Shown piece after piece: positions 17,723 through 26,045 of a DNA stretch of 46,380 bases. Location of the stretch: assembly GCA_902799685.1 (NCBI GenBank), contig CADCBO010000019.1:1-46380 (forward strand), read 5' to 3'. The first letter of the stretch is position 1. The number at the start of each line of letters is the position of its first letter. The position numbers and the translations under genes are program-made. The notes beneath the pieces were generated by a model. That model did no database searches and was not told where the DNA came from. It saw only the letters and a list, made by a program, of their open reading frames with translations. This DNA is from an uncultured Bacteroidales bacterium (GTDB lineage: Bacteria > Bacteroidota > Bacteroidia > Bacteroidales > Bacteroidaceae).

Positions 17723-19234
17723 ATGAGAAAGATTGCTTTTGTTGTGCTGGCTCTGTTGTGCATTACGGGCCGCGCTGAGAGTATCAAGGTTACAGTTTCA
17801 ATGGACAATGCCATCCAGACCAACGGTGGACGTTGGGAAGGGTGGGGTACCAGTCTGTGCTGGTGGGCCAACCGCATCGGTTATAACGAGACGCTTACAG
17901 CAAAGAGCGCCGAGCTGTTCTTTGATGCCGATAAGGGACTTGGCCTGAACATAATGCGCTACAATGTAGGTGGAGGCGATGACCCGTCGCACACACATAT
18001 TGTCCGTACTGACAGCAATATGCCGGGCTGGATGTACCTTGACCCCGCTACCGGAGAGCGTAAGTATGACTATGAAGCCGATACCCGCCAGCTCAATGTG
18101 CTCAGGGCAGCCTCAAAGGCAGCCGGGAAAGATGCCTATATTGAGATCTTCTCCAATTCGCCACCTTACTTTATGACCGTGAGCGGCTGTTCTTCGGGTA
18201 ACACCAAAGCCGATGAGAATAACATCCGTGATGACGAGTATGACGATTTTGCCGAGTATATGGCACATGTGGCCAACTATATGACCCGCAATATGAAACT
18301 GAAGGTCAAGAGTATGTCACCTATGAATGAGCCCAATACCAATTTCTGGTCGGCCATGAGCAACAAGCAGGAAGGATGCCATATCGATGCCGGTGAGGCC
18401 CAATCAAATCTGCTGGTCCTGACCAGGCAGGCGTTAAACCGTTATGGTCTTAAAAAGATACTCCTGACCACCAGCGATGAGACCAATCCGGGCAACCAGA
18501 TAGGAGAGGTCCGCTCCCTTACACCCGCCGCCCGTTCATCTATAGACCGCATAAGCGTTCATACCTACGGAACCAACAGCATACGTGAAATGGGGCAGCT
18601 GGCCAAGGACGAGAAGATAAACCTGTGGATGAGTGAGGTGGACGGCAACGGAACCGCCGGACAGAACGCCGGTGAGATGGGTGCAGGGCTCTGGCTGGCC
18701 GAAAAGATAATAACCGACATCCAGGCGCTGGAGCCTTCGGCCTGGGTGTTGTGGCAGGTCATAGATACCCACATATCAAAGGATGGATACAACGGCCGTC
18801 GTGACTTTGGAGCTATCCGTACACAAGGTGGCTACTGGGGTACAGCATGTGCCAATCACGATACAGAAGAGATTCAGCTTACCCAGAAGTATTATGCTTT
18901 CGGCCAGTTCAGCCGATATATCCGTCCGGGTGCCACGCTGATAAACTGCTCTACAGACAGTAACTCGGGCTGTAAGGTACTGGCTGCAAAAGACCGCAGG
19001 AAAAAGACTCTGACGCTGGTCTGCGCCAACACTACTGCAGAACCTAAGGATGTGGAATTCAATATGGACGGATTGAAACTGAAAGGTCAGGTGCGTCAGA
19101 TACGCACCAGCGGCAGGCTCTCCCGTGGTGAGCATTGGGCAGAATCAATACTCTCCAAAGTGAAGGGATACCAGCTCAATGTGACGCTAGCCCCTAACTC
19201 CGTCACTACATTTGTTGTTCGCTGCAGAAGGTAG
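17723..19234 (+). CDS. Glycoside hydrolase family 30 enzyme, copy 1
   Basis: This 503-residue secreted protein has a signal peptide of about 18 residues. The GH30 fold is shown by EGWGTSLCWWAN near the N-terminus, the acid/base Glu203 in SPMNEPN and the nucleophile Glu305 in LWMSEVDG. A C-terminal beta-sandwich (about 395-503) ends in PNSVTTFVV, as in GH30 enzymes. Members with this type of sequence cleave beta-1,6-galactan or related glycans, but the exact linkage is inference. A paralogue follows after 30 bases. Confidence 0.92.
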   Translation: MRKIAFVVLALLCITGRAESIKVTVSMDNAIQTNGGRWEGWGTSLCWWANRIGYNETLTAKSAELFFDADKGLGLNIMRYNVGGGDDPSHTHIVRTDSNMPGWMYLDPATGERKYDYEADTRQLNVLRAASKAAGKDAYIEIFSNSPPYFMTVSGCSSGNTKADENNIRDDEYDDFAEYMAHVANYMTRNMKLKVKSMSPMNEPNTNFWSAMSNKQEGCHIDAGEAQSNLLVLTRQALNRYGLKKILLTTSDETNPGNQIGEVRSLTPAARSSIDRISVHTYGTNSIREMGQLAKDEKINLWMSEVDGNGTAGQNAGEMGAGLWLAEKIITDIQALEPSAWVLWQVIDTHISKDGYNGRRDFGAIRTQGGYWGTACANHDTEEIQLTQKYYAFGQFSRYIRPGATLINCSTDSNSGCKVLAAKDRRKKTLTLVCANTTAEPKDVEFNMDGLKLKGQVRQIRTSGRLSRGEHWAESILSKVKGYQLNVTLAPNSVTTFVVRCRR

Positions 19235-19239
19235 TGTTA

Positions 19240-19247
19240 TATTTTTG
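19240..19247 (+). promoter_or_regulatory. -7 box of the second GH30 gene
   Basis: TATTTTTG matches the consensus, 17 bases before ATG 19265 and just after the stop of copy 1. The second enzyme can therefore be transcribed on its own. Confidence 0.5.
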
Positions 19248-19264
19248 TCTATTTTCGCGATGTT

Positions 19265-20770
19265 ATGAGAAGATTTGCCTTTGTCCTGTTGCTGGCTGCA
19301 GCGATAGTTGCCGGTCATGCCGAGAGTACAGTAATAAAAGTGTCAATGGATAACGCCATCCAGACCAATGGAGGATATTGGGAGGGATGGGGTACCAGCC
19401 TGTGCTGGTGGGCCAACCGTCTGGGCTATAACGAGACGCTCACGCAGAAATCGGCCGATCTTTTCTTTGATGCACGGAAAGGCCTGGGCCTTAATATAAT
19501 GCGCTACAATGTGGGTGGAGGTGATGATCCTACACATCACCACATAACCCGTACAGACAGCGATGTGCCCGGCTGGATGATAATAGACCCAGCCACCGGC
19601 GAGCGCAAGTATGACTATACGGCCGATGCCCGCCAGCTGAATGTGGTCAAGGCCGCCATGAAAGCCGCAGGCCAGGACGCCTATCTGGAGATATTCAGCA
19701 ACTCTCCCCCTTACTTTATGACCAACAGCGGCTGCTCCACCGGTAACTTCAGGTCCGAGGAGAACAACATCAAGGATGATGAATACGATGATTTTGCCGA
19801 GTATATGGCTCACGTGGCCAACTACATGACCCGTAACATGAAGCTCAAGGTCCGTAGCGTATCGCCCATGAACGAACCCAACACCAACTACTGGCCCGCC
19901 ATGAACTACAAGCAGGAGGGCTGCCACATTGATGCCGGCGAGTCACAGTCCAAGCTGCTGGTGCTTACCAAGGAGGCTCTGAACCGTTACAACCTGAATG
20001 ACATAATCCTGACCACCAGTGATGAGACCAATCCCGGCAAGCAGATAGAGGAGATAAAGACTCTTACTCCAGCCGCCCGCGCCGCCATAGACCGCATCAG
20101 CGTGCACACATACGGCGTAAACAGCATCCGCGAGATGGGCCAGCTGGCCAAGGACGAGAAGATAAACCTGTGGATGAGTGAGGTGGACGGCAACGGAACC
20201 GCCGGTCAGAATGCAGGTGAGATGGGTGCCGGCTTGTGGCTGGCAGATAAGATAATCAACGATATCGAGGCCTTGGAGCCGTCTGCCTGGGTGCTGTGGC
20301 AAGTAATAGACACCCACATAAGCCAGGACGGCTACATGGGTCGTAAGGACGGAGGCCCTCTGCGTACCCAGGGAGGCTATTGGGGCACAGCCTGCGCCAA
20401 CCACGATACCGGAGAGATTCTGCTCACCCAGAAATACTACGCCATGGGTCAGTTTACCCGTTACATCCGTCCCGGCTCCCAACTGATACTCTGTCCCACG
20501 GAACGTCGCTCAGGTATCAAAGCCCTTGCCGCCAAAGGCAGGAAGCAACTCACCATAGTCTGCACCAACACCACTGCCCAAGAAAAGGAAATCAGTCTTG
20601 ACCTGTCAGACTTCAAAGTAAAGGGCAAGGTAAAACAGATCCGCACCAGCGGTCAATTCCAAGACGGAGAACACTGGGCGGAATCAGATTTGGGAAAGAT
20701 CAAAGACTCAAAGTTGGAGGTGACGTTATCACCGAACTCGGTAACAACCTTCCAAATCAGTACAAAGTAG
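19265..20770 (+). CDS. Glycoside hydrolase family 30 enzyme, copy 2
   Basis: The 501-residue paralogue of the preceding enzyme has the same layout: signal peptide (about 1-19, ending GHA), catalytic Glu204 (MNEPN) and Glu306 (MSEVDG), and C-terminal beta-sandwich. The two differ at many positions, mostly conservative, yet share a perfectly identical 65-bp block around the nucleophile (20141-20205). Both active sites are intact, so both should be active, perhaps on side-chain variants of one glycan. The gene is convergent with mazG, and a palindrome sits between the two. Confidence 0.92.
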   Translation: MRRFAFVLLLAAAIVAGHAESTVIKVSMDNAIQTNGGYWEGWGTSLCWWANRLGYNETLTQKSADLFFDARKGLGLNIMRYNVGGGDDPTHHHITRTDSDVPGWMIIDPATGERKYDYTADARQLNVVKAAMKAAGQDAYLEIFSNSPPYFMTNSGCSTGNFRSEENNIKDDEYDDFAEYMAHVANYMTRNMKLKVRSVSPMNEPNTNYWPAMNYKQEGCHIDAGESQSKLLVLTKEALNRYNLNDIILTTSDETNPGKQIEEIKTLTPAARAAIDRISVHTYGVNSIREMGQLAKDEKINLWMSEVDGNGTAGQNAGEMGAGLWLADKIINDIEALEPSAWVLWQVIDTHISQDGYMGRKDGGPLRTQGGYWGTACANHDTGEILLTQKYYAMGQFTRYIRPGSQLILCPTERRSGIKALAAKGRKQLTIVCTNTTAQEKEISLDLSDFKVKGKVKQIRTSGQFQDGEHWAESDLGKIKDSKLEVTLSPNSVTTFQISTK

Positions 20771-20772
20771 CC

Positions 20773-20846
20773 AAGAGACAATTGGGGACTGTCCCTTTTT
20801 GTCACGCTTCAGATGTGCAAAAGGGGACTGTCCCCAATTGTCTCTT
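20773..20846. repeat. Palindrome with GGGGACTGTCCC arms (type A), overlapping mazG
   Basis: The 29-base arms at 20773-20801 and 20818-20846 are complementary at 27 positions around a 16-base loop. They contain GACAATTGGGGACTGTCCC. The hairpin with flanking T runs could end transcription from both sides. The right arm lies inside the mazG coding sequence and encodes its last residues. The GGGGACTGTCCC core resembles REP-like repeats mobilised by Y1 transposases elsewhere; no such transposase is in the window. Confidence 0.85.
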
Positions 20847-21621
20847 TAGCTTTAGCTTCATTCCATAAGGAGTCCATCTCCTCAAGTGTCATATCTTTGA
20901 GTTGTTTCCCCTGGCTGATGGCGGCCTCCTCAACGTAGTTGAAACGGCGGATGAACTTCTTGTTGGTGCGCTCCAAGGCGTCATCGGGATGGATCTTGTA
21001 GAGGCGGGCCACGTTGATGATTGAGAACAGCAGGTCACCCAGTTCCTGCTCGGCTTTTTCCTTATCGTGGGCCGATATCTCCTGCTTGAGCTCTGAATAC
21101 TCCTCCTTCACTTTGTCAAGAGCAGCCTCAGGGGTGTCCCAGTCAAAGCCCACATGAGCAGCCTTCTCCTGGATGCGGAAAGCCTTGATAGTTGACGGCA
21201 GGGCATCAGGGACACCGGCCAGCACACGTTTGTTGCCGCCTTTTTCCTTGAGCTTGAGCTGTTCCCAGTTCTGAAGTACCTGCTCGGCGCCATTTACGTT
21301 GGTAGTGCCGTATATGTGGGGGTGACGGTATATAAGTTTGTCACACAGCTTGTCACAGACGTCCTTGATATCGTAATCACCCGTCTCGCTGCCTATCTTG
21401 GCGTAGAAGACCACATGCAGCAGCACATCGCCCAATTCCTTGCAGATATCGGCCTTGCTGTCCTTCATTATGGCATCGCATAGCTCATAAACCTCCTCGA
21501 TGGTATTCTGGCGGAGTGAGTCATTGGTCTGTACACTGTCCCACGGGCATTTGGCCCTGAGTTCATCCATTATGTCAAGCAGGCGTCCGAATGCCTGCAT
21601 CTGCTGCTCTCTTGTATGCAT
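20809..21621 (-). CDS. mazG: Nucleoside triphosphate pyrophosphohydrolase MazG
   Basis: The 270-residue protein has the two-domain MazG layout. The N-terminal domain has the CPWDSVQTNDSL start, EEVYEL (the EExxE-type metal site) and KELGDVLLHVVF; the C-terminal domain repeats this as KEEYSELKQEI and EQELGDLLFSIINVAR. It hydrolyses NTPs to NMP and pyrophosphate, cleaning the nucleotide pool. The last ten or so residues (ETIGDSPLLHI) are encoded by the right arm of the palindrome at 20773-20846, so the native C-terminus was probably replaced by repeat sequence. Confidence 0.93.
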   Translation of the reverse strand: MHTREQQMQAFGRLLDIMDELRAKCPWDSVQTNDSLRQNTIEEVYELCDAIMKDSKADICKELGDVLLHVVFYAKIGSETGDYDIKDVCDKLCDKLIYRHPHIYGTTNVNGAEQVLQNWEQLKLKEKGGNKRVLAGVPDALPSTIKAFRIQEKAAHVGFDWDTPEAALDKVKEEYSELKQEISAHDKEKAEQELGDLLFSIINVARLYKIHPDDALERTNKKFIRRFNYVEEAAISQGKQLKDMTLEEMDSLWNEAKAKETIGDSPLLHI

Positions 21622-21651
21622 GATTTCCCTATACTAATACTAAAGATACTG

Positions 21652-21659
21652 CAAAGTTA
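21652..21659 (-). promoter_or_regulatory. -7 box of mazG
   Basis: The minus strand reads TAACTTTG, matching TAnnTTTG, 30 bases before the mazG start codon. Confidence 0.6.
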
Positions 21660-21685
21660 ACCTTTTTCATGCCATCAGGGATGCA

Positions 21686-21757
21686 AGTTTAGGGATTTTC
21701 CCCCCTAAAGTTTAGGGATTTTCCCCGCGTGATGCTTGGATATAAGACATATATTTG
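21686..21757 (+). promoter_or_regulatory. Promoter with direct-repeat operator before lipoprotein 1
   Basis: A 19-base unit (AAGTTTAGGGATTTTCCCC) occurs twice without change at 21686-21704 and 21708-21726, a period of 22 bases. A CCTAAA between them adds an inverted relation. The -7 box TATATTTG follows at 21750-21757. Position and spacing suggest an operator occupying roughly the -70 to -30 region. Confidence 0.65.
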
Positions 21758-21829
21758 TAAAAGAATTTGAAGTCCTTTTGATTGATTTACATTAAATGCT
21801 TAATAAACAACATTTTAATAACAATAGAT

Positions 21830-23221
21830 ATGAAAATAAGTAAACTTCTCCCATTCATTGCCTTAGCAATGTTTGCAGCATTCCTGTCATCATGCGGTGA
21901 CAAAGATTCGGACGCGGTTATTGAGGTGCCTGATCCAATAACGGCTGGTCAGATAACCCCGTCAAGTTTTTCGGCAAAGGTTACCGGAACATTCATAGAC
22001 ATCAACAAGGCCGACATTGCGCTGGGAAAACACGGCGTGCTCTATTGCCCCAAGACAGATAAGGCCGCCCAGATATTCCAGTCATGGAAGAACGGCAATG
22101 ACACCCCTGATTGCAGCATATCAGGAAAGGGAACATTCGCGGGCGATTCTTACACATGCACAGTCTCAGGCCTATGCCCTGAAACCGAATACAGCTACTG
22201 CCTTTTCCTGCAGAACATGGACAACACCGCACGCGATATAAGCGCAGTAGGTACATTCACCACAACTGCCTTCAATCCCGGTTTTGAGGCATTGAAATTT
22301 GAAAACATCCATTTCATAGATGCCGAGGCTATCGTGAGTGCCACAATGAGTACAATCGATGCCGCAGGATGCACCATAGGCGTCATGCTGTCACAGACAT
22401 CAGGTTTTGATGCCAGCAACGCACAGCTTATATTTGACTATACCGGCAATTTTGGCCGCAGAATGGTTGTAAAAGCCACAGGTGTAAAGCCGGACAGCAC
22501 CTATTATTGCCGTCCGTTTGCCAGATACAAGACAATTAGCGGTGCCGATGCCTATGCTTATGGCCAGGAGGGCAGTTTTTCCACAATGACAACGAGCCAG
22601 CTGGCAGTTGACCTGGGTTTGCCTAGCGGCATAATGTGGGCTAAGTGTGATCTGGGGGACTACAAGTTCTCAGTCAGTCCATATGCAGCGCCCTATTTTT
22701 ATTGGGGCTCAATGCAAGAAATTGTTGCTGTCTTTAACGAGGATGAGGGTTATAGGGAATATGTATATCCTGAGTATGAGCATTATGACAAGGCTACCGA
22801 TACCTATGCCGATTTAGGCACGGAAATAAGCGGAACCCAGTATGATGTGGCCCACCAGAGGCTGGGCGGTAAATGGCGTCTGCCCACTCTGGCCGATGTG
22901 GAGGAACTTATTGACAACACCAAGCAGACGGCAAGGAACACCACCTATAGAGACTATATTATAAGTGGCGGCGAAAGATATGATTATGATGTGGAGACTT
23001 ACGTCCATGATTTGACCGGCCCCAGCAAGAATTCCATCAGTTTTAGAAGATATGAGGACTACTGGTGCGGCACAGCTTCTACTGATGATCCGTCGTATTC
23101 ATATCCATATGGTTTTTATTTCAGCAACGGTAGTGGCGGCAATACAATCTGGTTGGGCCGTTATGGTCGGCAGTCCAGCTGCAAGGTCCGCCCCGTCTGG
23201 GATCCCAACATGACAATATAA
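21830..23221 (+). CDS. FISUMP-domain surface lipoprotein 1
   Basis: ATG 21830 gives 463 residues with a lipoprotein signal ending at Cys22 (LSSC). Two FnIII-like beta domains follow (about 35-150 and 150-250; note FSAKVTGTFIDINKADIALGK and the PETEYSYCLFLQ strand). The C-terminal domain is of the Fibrobacter major paralogous (FISUMP) type: AVDLGLPSGIMWAKCDLG, GGKWRLPTLADVEELI, YWCGTAS and the end KVRPVWDP. Such proteins are anchored in the outer membrane and usually face outward; their ligands are unknown. Two paralogues lie at 26195 and 29563. A TTG start at 21782 is also in frame but would spoil the signal peptide. Confidence 0.88.
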   Translation: MKISKLLPFIALAMFAAFLSSCGDKDSDAVIEVPDPITAGQITPSSFSAKVTGTFIDINKADIALGKHGVLYCPKTDKAAQIFQSWKNGNDTPDCSISGKGTFAGDSYTCTVSGLCPETEYSYCLFLQNMDNTARDISAVGTFTTTAFNPGFEALKFENIHFIDAEAIVSATMSTIDAAGCTIGVMLSQTSGFDASNAQLIFDYTGNFGRRMVVKATGVKPDSTYYCRPFARYKTISGADAYAYGQEGSFSTMTTSQLAVDLGLPSGIMWAKCDLGDYKFSVSPYAAPYFYWGSMQEIVAVFNEDEGYREYVYPEYEHYDKATDTYADLGTEISGTQYDVAHQRLGGKWRLPTLADVEELIDNTKQTARNTTYRDYIISGGERYDYDVETYVHDLTGPSKNSISFRRYEDYWCGTASTDDPSYSYPYGFYFSNGSGGNTIWLGRYGRQSSCKVRPVWDPNMTI

Positions 23222-23243
23222 TAAGGCAATCCTTGCCTACCAT

Positions 23244-23275
23244 AAAAGAGAGTGTTAGAGCACTCTCTTTTTTTT
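23244..23275 (+). terminator. Intrinsic terminator after lipoprotein 1
   Basis: AAAGAGAGTG pairs with CACTCTCTTT around a short loop, followed by a run of T. Confidence 0.9.
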
Positions 23276-23341
23276 GTTTACTATGCCGTAAAAACAGCCC
23301 CATGCTCTACATATTTTTCATTTCCTGCCTACGGATTCTTT

Positions 23342-23425
23342 ATTTTACGACGTGAAATATACATTTTACGTCGAGAAATATACATTTTACGTCGTAAAAT
23401 GTACGTTTTACGTCGTGAAATAAAG
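23342..23425. repeat. Four tandem 21-bp repeats with palindromic TTTACGTCGTAAA core
   Basis: Units of 21 bases start at 23342, 23363, 23384 and 23405. Each contains TTTTACGNCG followed by an A-rich end; the third unit has the perfect palindrome ATTTTACGTCGTAAAAT. The array stands 70 bases before the -7 box of the regulator at 23538 and is the main content of the 316-base gap 23222-23537. It looks like an iterated protein-binding site. CRISPR is excluded because there are no spacers. Confidence 0.85.
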
Positions 23426-23494
23426 TTTTCCTGCCTGTCCGGACTGATTGCTACAGCGCTACAGTAATAAACTTGCAGTTTCTTTTCCGGGCCA

Positions 23495-23502
23495 TATATT
23501 TG
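23495..23502 (+). promoter_or_regulatory. -7 box of TPR-HTH regulator 1
   Basis: TATATTTG matches the consensus, 35 bases before ATG 23538. Confidence 0.6.
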
Positions 23503-23537
23503 CTTATTGTTCAGCAAAAACTTAAATTTGCTATATA

Positions 23538-25181
23538 ATGAGCAATATCAGGTATATTAGGATTCTTATAGTGTTGCTGTGGGTTCCCGTACTGGTTTCT
23601 TGCGGTGAACGCAGCATTTTGCGTGATGCCGAATCATTGCTGGAGACAGACCCAGCGGCCGCCGATTCCATACTGGCCAGTTTACCCGAACTACGCTCCC
23701 GCCGCGACCGCGCCTGGTACACTGTGCTCAAGACACAGGCGGACTATAAGAACTACCGCCCCCTAACTGACAACAGCCTGATACTTTCGGCCACAGAATA
23801 TTACGGTACCAAGCATAAGGGCTATCAAGCCGCTATGGCTTGGTATAGTCTAGGTTGCTCTTATACTGATGCCAATAATGATTTGGCTGCCATAGATGCA
23901 TACCTTAAGGCCCGTGATTTGTTCCCGGATACACTAATACGTTATTATGCACTTACCGAGCAGAATCTGGGTAAACACTATCTGAACCGTATGATGCTGC
24001 CCGAAGCCACAGAACAATTCAAGTGTTGCCTTGCCAATGCTATCAGGTTAAATGACGGTATTGTTCAGAAAAATGCCATATACAATTTGGGACGTTGTGC
24101 CTTATACAGCAAAGACTTTCCTACAGCCGACAGTATTTTCAGCCATATTCTTACAGACAGCACATCTACTTGTGATCAAAAAAACATTGCCATATTCCAA
24201 TTGTCAAAAATCAGACTTCATCACGACAAAGATTACCCTAAGGCTTTAGAGTTGATAAATGAGCATTTACATTATCTCAAAACCCTTGAGAACTATGGTG
24301 CTGGCTTAAGTGTAAAAGCAGACATTTTTAATGAAATGGGGCAGTTTGATTCTGCGTATCATTACTACAGCAAGTCTCTTGACTACAATAATGATATAAA
24401 CACATTATGTTCAAATTATGACCACCTTATGCAGATGACTATAGAATTAGGACATAAAGATGAAGCTACTCAATACTACAATGGATATAAAAACACGGCA
24501 GATTCCATCTATGAATTGCGCAATCAGGAACAGATAAAAACGTTAGAGAGTGAGCATAAGACAGAACTAGCAGAAAACCAGCTTTATAATAGAACGGTCA
24601 GGCTTACAATAATAATTGTATCATTTATTCTGATATCGATAATGTTGGCTATCATTGCCGTAATATATTACCGCAACTGGAAGAAAGAGAAAATATGGCG
24701 TATACGTGATTCTATCAACCAGACGGAATCAGATCTTCTAAATAAGAAACTGCCTCAGACAGAACCGGAATCTGCCGATAAATCCAAATTAGATTACGCG
24801 ATAGACAAAACTGGAATTGTTGAGTTATATAGCAAAGAGCTAAAGGAATGTTGCTTGCTGTTCCAATTACAAGACGTGTACTCCCTGATGTCTGGCAAGT
24901 CCGCCTTACGTGACGTAGAACTAACACATGATGAGAAAGTTCAGATAATAAAAACTCTGAATGACTGTTTCCGTCCAGTTCTGCAATTCCTGTTTGATGA
25001 GATTCCAGACATAAAGAGAGATGAAGCGTATGTATGCATACTCTCATATATGGGATACAATTCCGTCCAGATCTCAAGATTGTTGGATGTAACTGATGGA
25101 TGTATAAGACAACGCCGCAAGAGAGCACAAGATAAGGACTCAAATAATGTGACACACATTTTCTTTACTGAAAAAGCGTAG
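23538..25181 (+). CDS. Membrane-spanning TPR regulator 1 with C-terminal helix-turn-helix
   Basis: This 547-residue protein combines an N-terminal lipoprotein-type signal (Cys22 in LVSCG), a helical region with tetratricopeptide-like repeats (about 30-330; for example YQAAMAWYSLGCSYTDANNDLAAIDAYLKA), one membrane helix at about 355-378 and a cytoplasmic C-terminal part. Residues about 500-530 (ILSYMGYNSVQISRLLDV followed by RQRRKRA) look like a sigma-4/LuxR-type helix-turn-helix. The topology suggests a one-component sensor with TPRs outside the inner membrane and DNA binding inside. No kinase or receiver domain is seen. It lies between two FISUMP lipoproteins and has a paralogue at 27799. 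Its ligand and targets are unknown; control of the neighbouring lipoproteins is inferred. Confidence 0.82.
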   Translation: MSNIRYIRILIVLLWVPVLVSCGERSILRDAESLLETDPAAADSILASLPELRSRRDRAWYTVLKTQADYKNYRPLTDNSLILSATEYYGTKHKGYQAAMAWYSLGCSYTDANNDLAAIDAYLKARDLFPDTLIRYYALTEQNLGKHYLNRMMLPEATEQFKCCLANAIRLNDGIVQKNAIYNLGRCALYSKDFPTADSIFSHILTDSTSTCDQKNIAIFQLSKIRLHHDKDYPKALELINEHLHYLKTLENYGAGLSVKADIFNEMGQFDSAYHYYSKSLDYNNDINTLCSNYDHLMQMTIELGHKDEATQYYNGYKNTADSIYELRNQEQIKTLESEHKTELAENQLYNRTVRLTIIIVSFILISIMLAIIAVIYYRNWKKEKIWRIRDSINQTESDLLNKKLPQTEPESADKSKLDYAIDKTGIVELYSKELKECCLLFQLQDVYSLMSGKSALRDVELTHDEKVQIIKTLNDCFRPVLQFLFDEIPDIKRDEAYVCILSYMGYNSVQISRLLDVTDGCIRQRRKRAQDKDSNNVTHIFFTEKA

Positions 25182-25193
25182 TTTCTCGGTTCC

Positions 25194-25261
25194 TGTCACG
25201 GGGATTAATGCATTTGTCACGGAAATTAACGCGTCCGTGCCTTAATGCTAACATACATTTG
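25194..25261 (+). promoter_or_regulatory. Promoter with TGTCACGG direct repeats
   Basis: TGTCACGGGGATTAATGC at 25194 and TGTCACGGAAATTAACGC at 25215 form a direct repeat with a 21-base period; a third partial unit (CCGTGCCTTAATGC) follows. The -7 box TACATTTG is at 25254-25261. This is the same arrangement as before lipoprotein 1 but with a different sequence. Confidence 0.6.
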
Positions 25262-25279
25262 CAGAAAAAATTCATTTCT

Positions 25280-25489
25280 ATGAAAAAGTTTTTTTCCGCA
25301 TTAACAATTTTGTTATTCATGTCATTGAGCGTTGGAAGGAGCCCTTATTCAGTTATTCTTTCCACGGCACAAATAATGACAATTATAACTAGCGATGGAG
25401 AAGGTGCCGTCCGCATGTATACAGAAGATATTTCTCGTAGTCCTGATTATGTTGATAAAGAAACTTTCTACTGCCCAAACCCAAATTGA
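25280..25489 (+). CDS. Small exported protein, unknown
   Basis: A 69-residue reading frame starts at ATG 25280, 19 bases after a promoter box, with a convincing signal peptide (MKKFFSALTILLFMSLSVG). The mature part of about 50 residues is polar and has one Cys near the end (YCPNPN). I recognise no family. It could be a secreted peptide or the start of a decayed longer gene; the clean promoter favours expression. Earlier in-frame starts (from 25208) overlap the promoter and are not preferred. Confidence 0.55.
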   Translation: MKKFFSALTILLFMSLSVGRSPYSVILSTAQIMTIITSDGEGAVRMYTEDISRSPDYVDKETFYCPNPN

Positions 25490-25527
25490 AACGATTAAAA
25501 AATTATCGAATAAATACCTGATGTACA

Positions 25528-25998
25528 ATGCAACACATGCAGTTGACAATGTTATTGAGTGTGCTATTGTTTTCGAACAGTTGCACTCTATCAGATAATG
25601 TCTCATCTAGATATAAGATTGATTTTTATGAGGTCGGATTCTTTACAGAGGATAATAAACCGGACCATTATCAGCGTATGTGTGGCAATATTCCAAATAC
25701 CGTTTCAGTAAGTGACAAGAAAGACGGTGGCAGTGGAGAAAAATGGGCACTTGCATTAATTGAACAAAAAATACGTGAAACAGCAGTAAGGGACGGATTT
25801 AACGGAGTGATTTTAGGTGGATTTCATTGTAAGACAATATTGGCTCTATCAGGGAATATCCGTGACAATGAAACAACATATTACCAAGTCTATATTCCAA
25901 TTAATTACGACCCAGAGTTGTATCAAGCCCCGCTGACTGATTTTCAGAAAAATAGCAGGTATTTTAAGCGCAAAACCAAAAGAAACAACAAACGATAA
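25528..25998 (+). CDS. Small lipoprotein, unknown
   Basis: The 156-residue frame begins with a lipoprotein-like signal (MLLSVLLFSNSC, Cys19). The mature part mixes short strands and one helix (EKWALALIEQKIRETAVRDGF) with GVILGGFHC, and ends in a strongly basic tail (KRKTKRNNKR). It resembles small envelope proteins with one alpha/beta domain, but I cannot name the family. It follows the 69-residue exported protein by 38 bases and is probably on the same transcript. Its base composition is more AT-rich than the flanking core genes, consistent with accessory DNA. Confidence 0.65.
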   Translation: MQHMQLTMLLSVLLFSNSCTLSDNVSSRYKIDFYEVGFFTEDNKPDHYQRMCGNIPNTVSVSDKKDGGSGEKWALALIEQKIRETAVRDGFNGVILGGFHCKTILALSGNIRDNETTYYQVYIPINYDPELYQAPLTDFQKNSRYFKRKTKRNNKR

Positions 25999-26045
25999 AG
26001 AATAAGCAACTGGTGAGAGCCATTTGTACGCATAAAAATATAAGT

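Noticed and set aside
23342-23425. Possible CRISPR array
   Set aside because: The 21-base units are directly adjacent with no unique spacers, and no cas genes are present.
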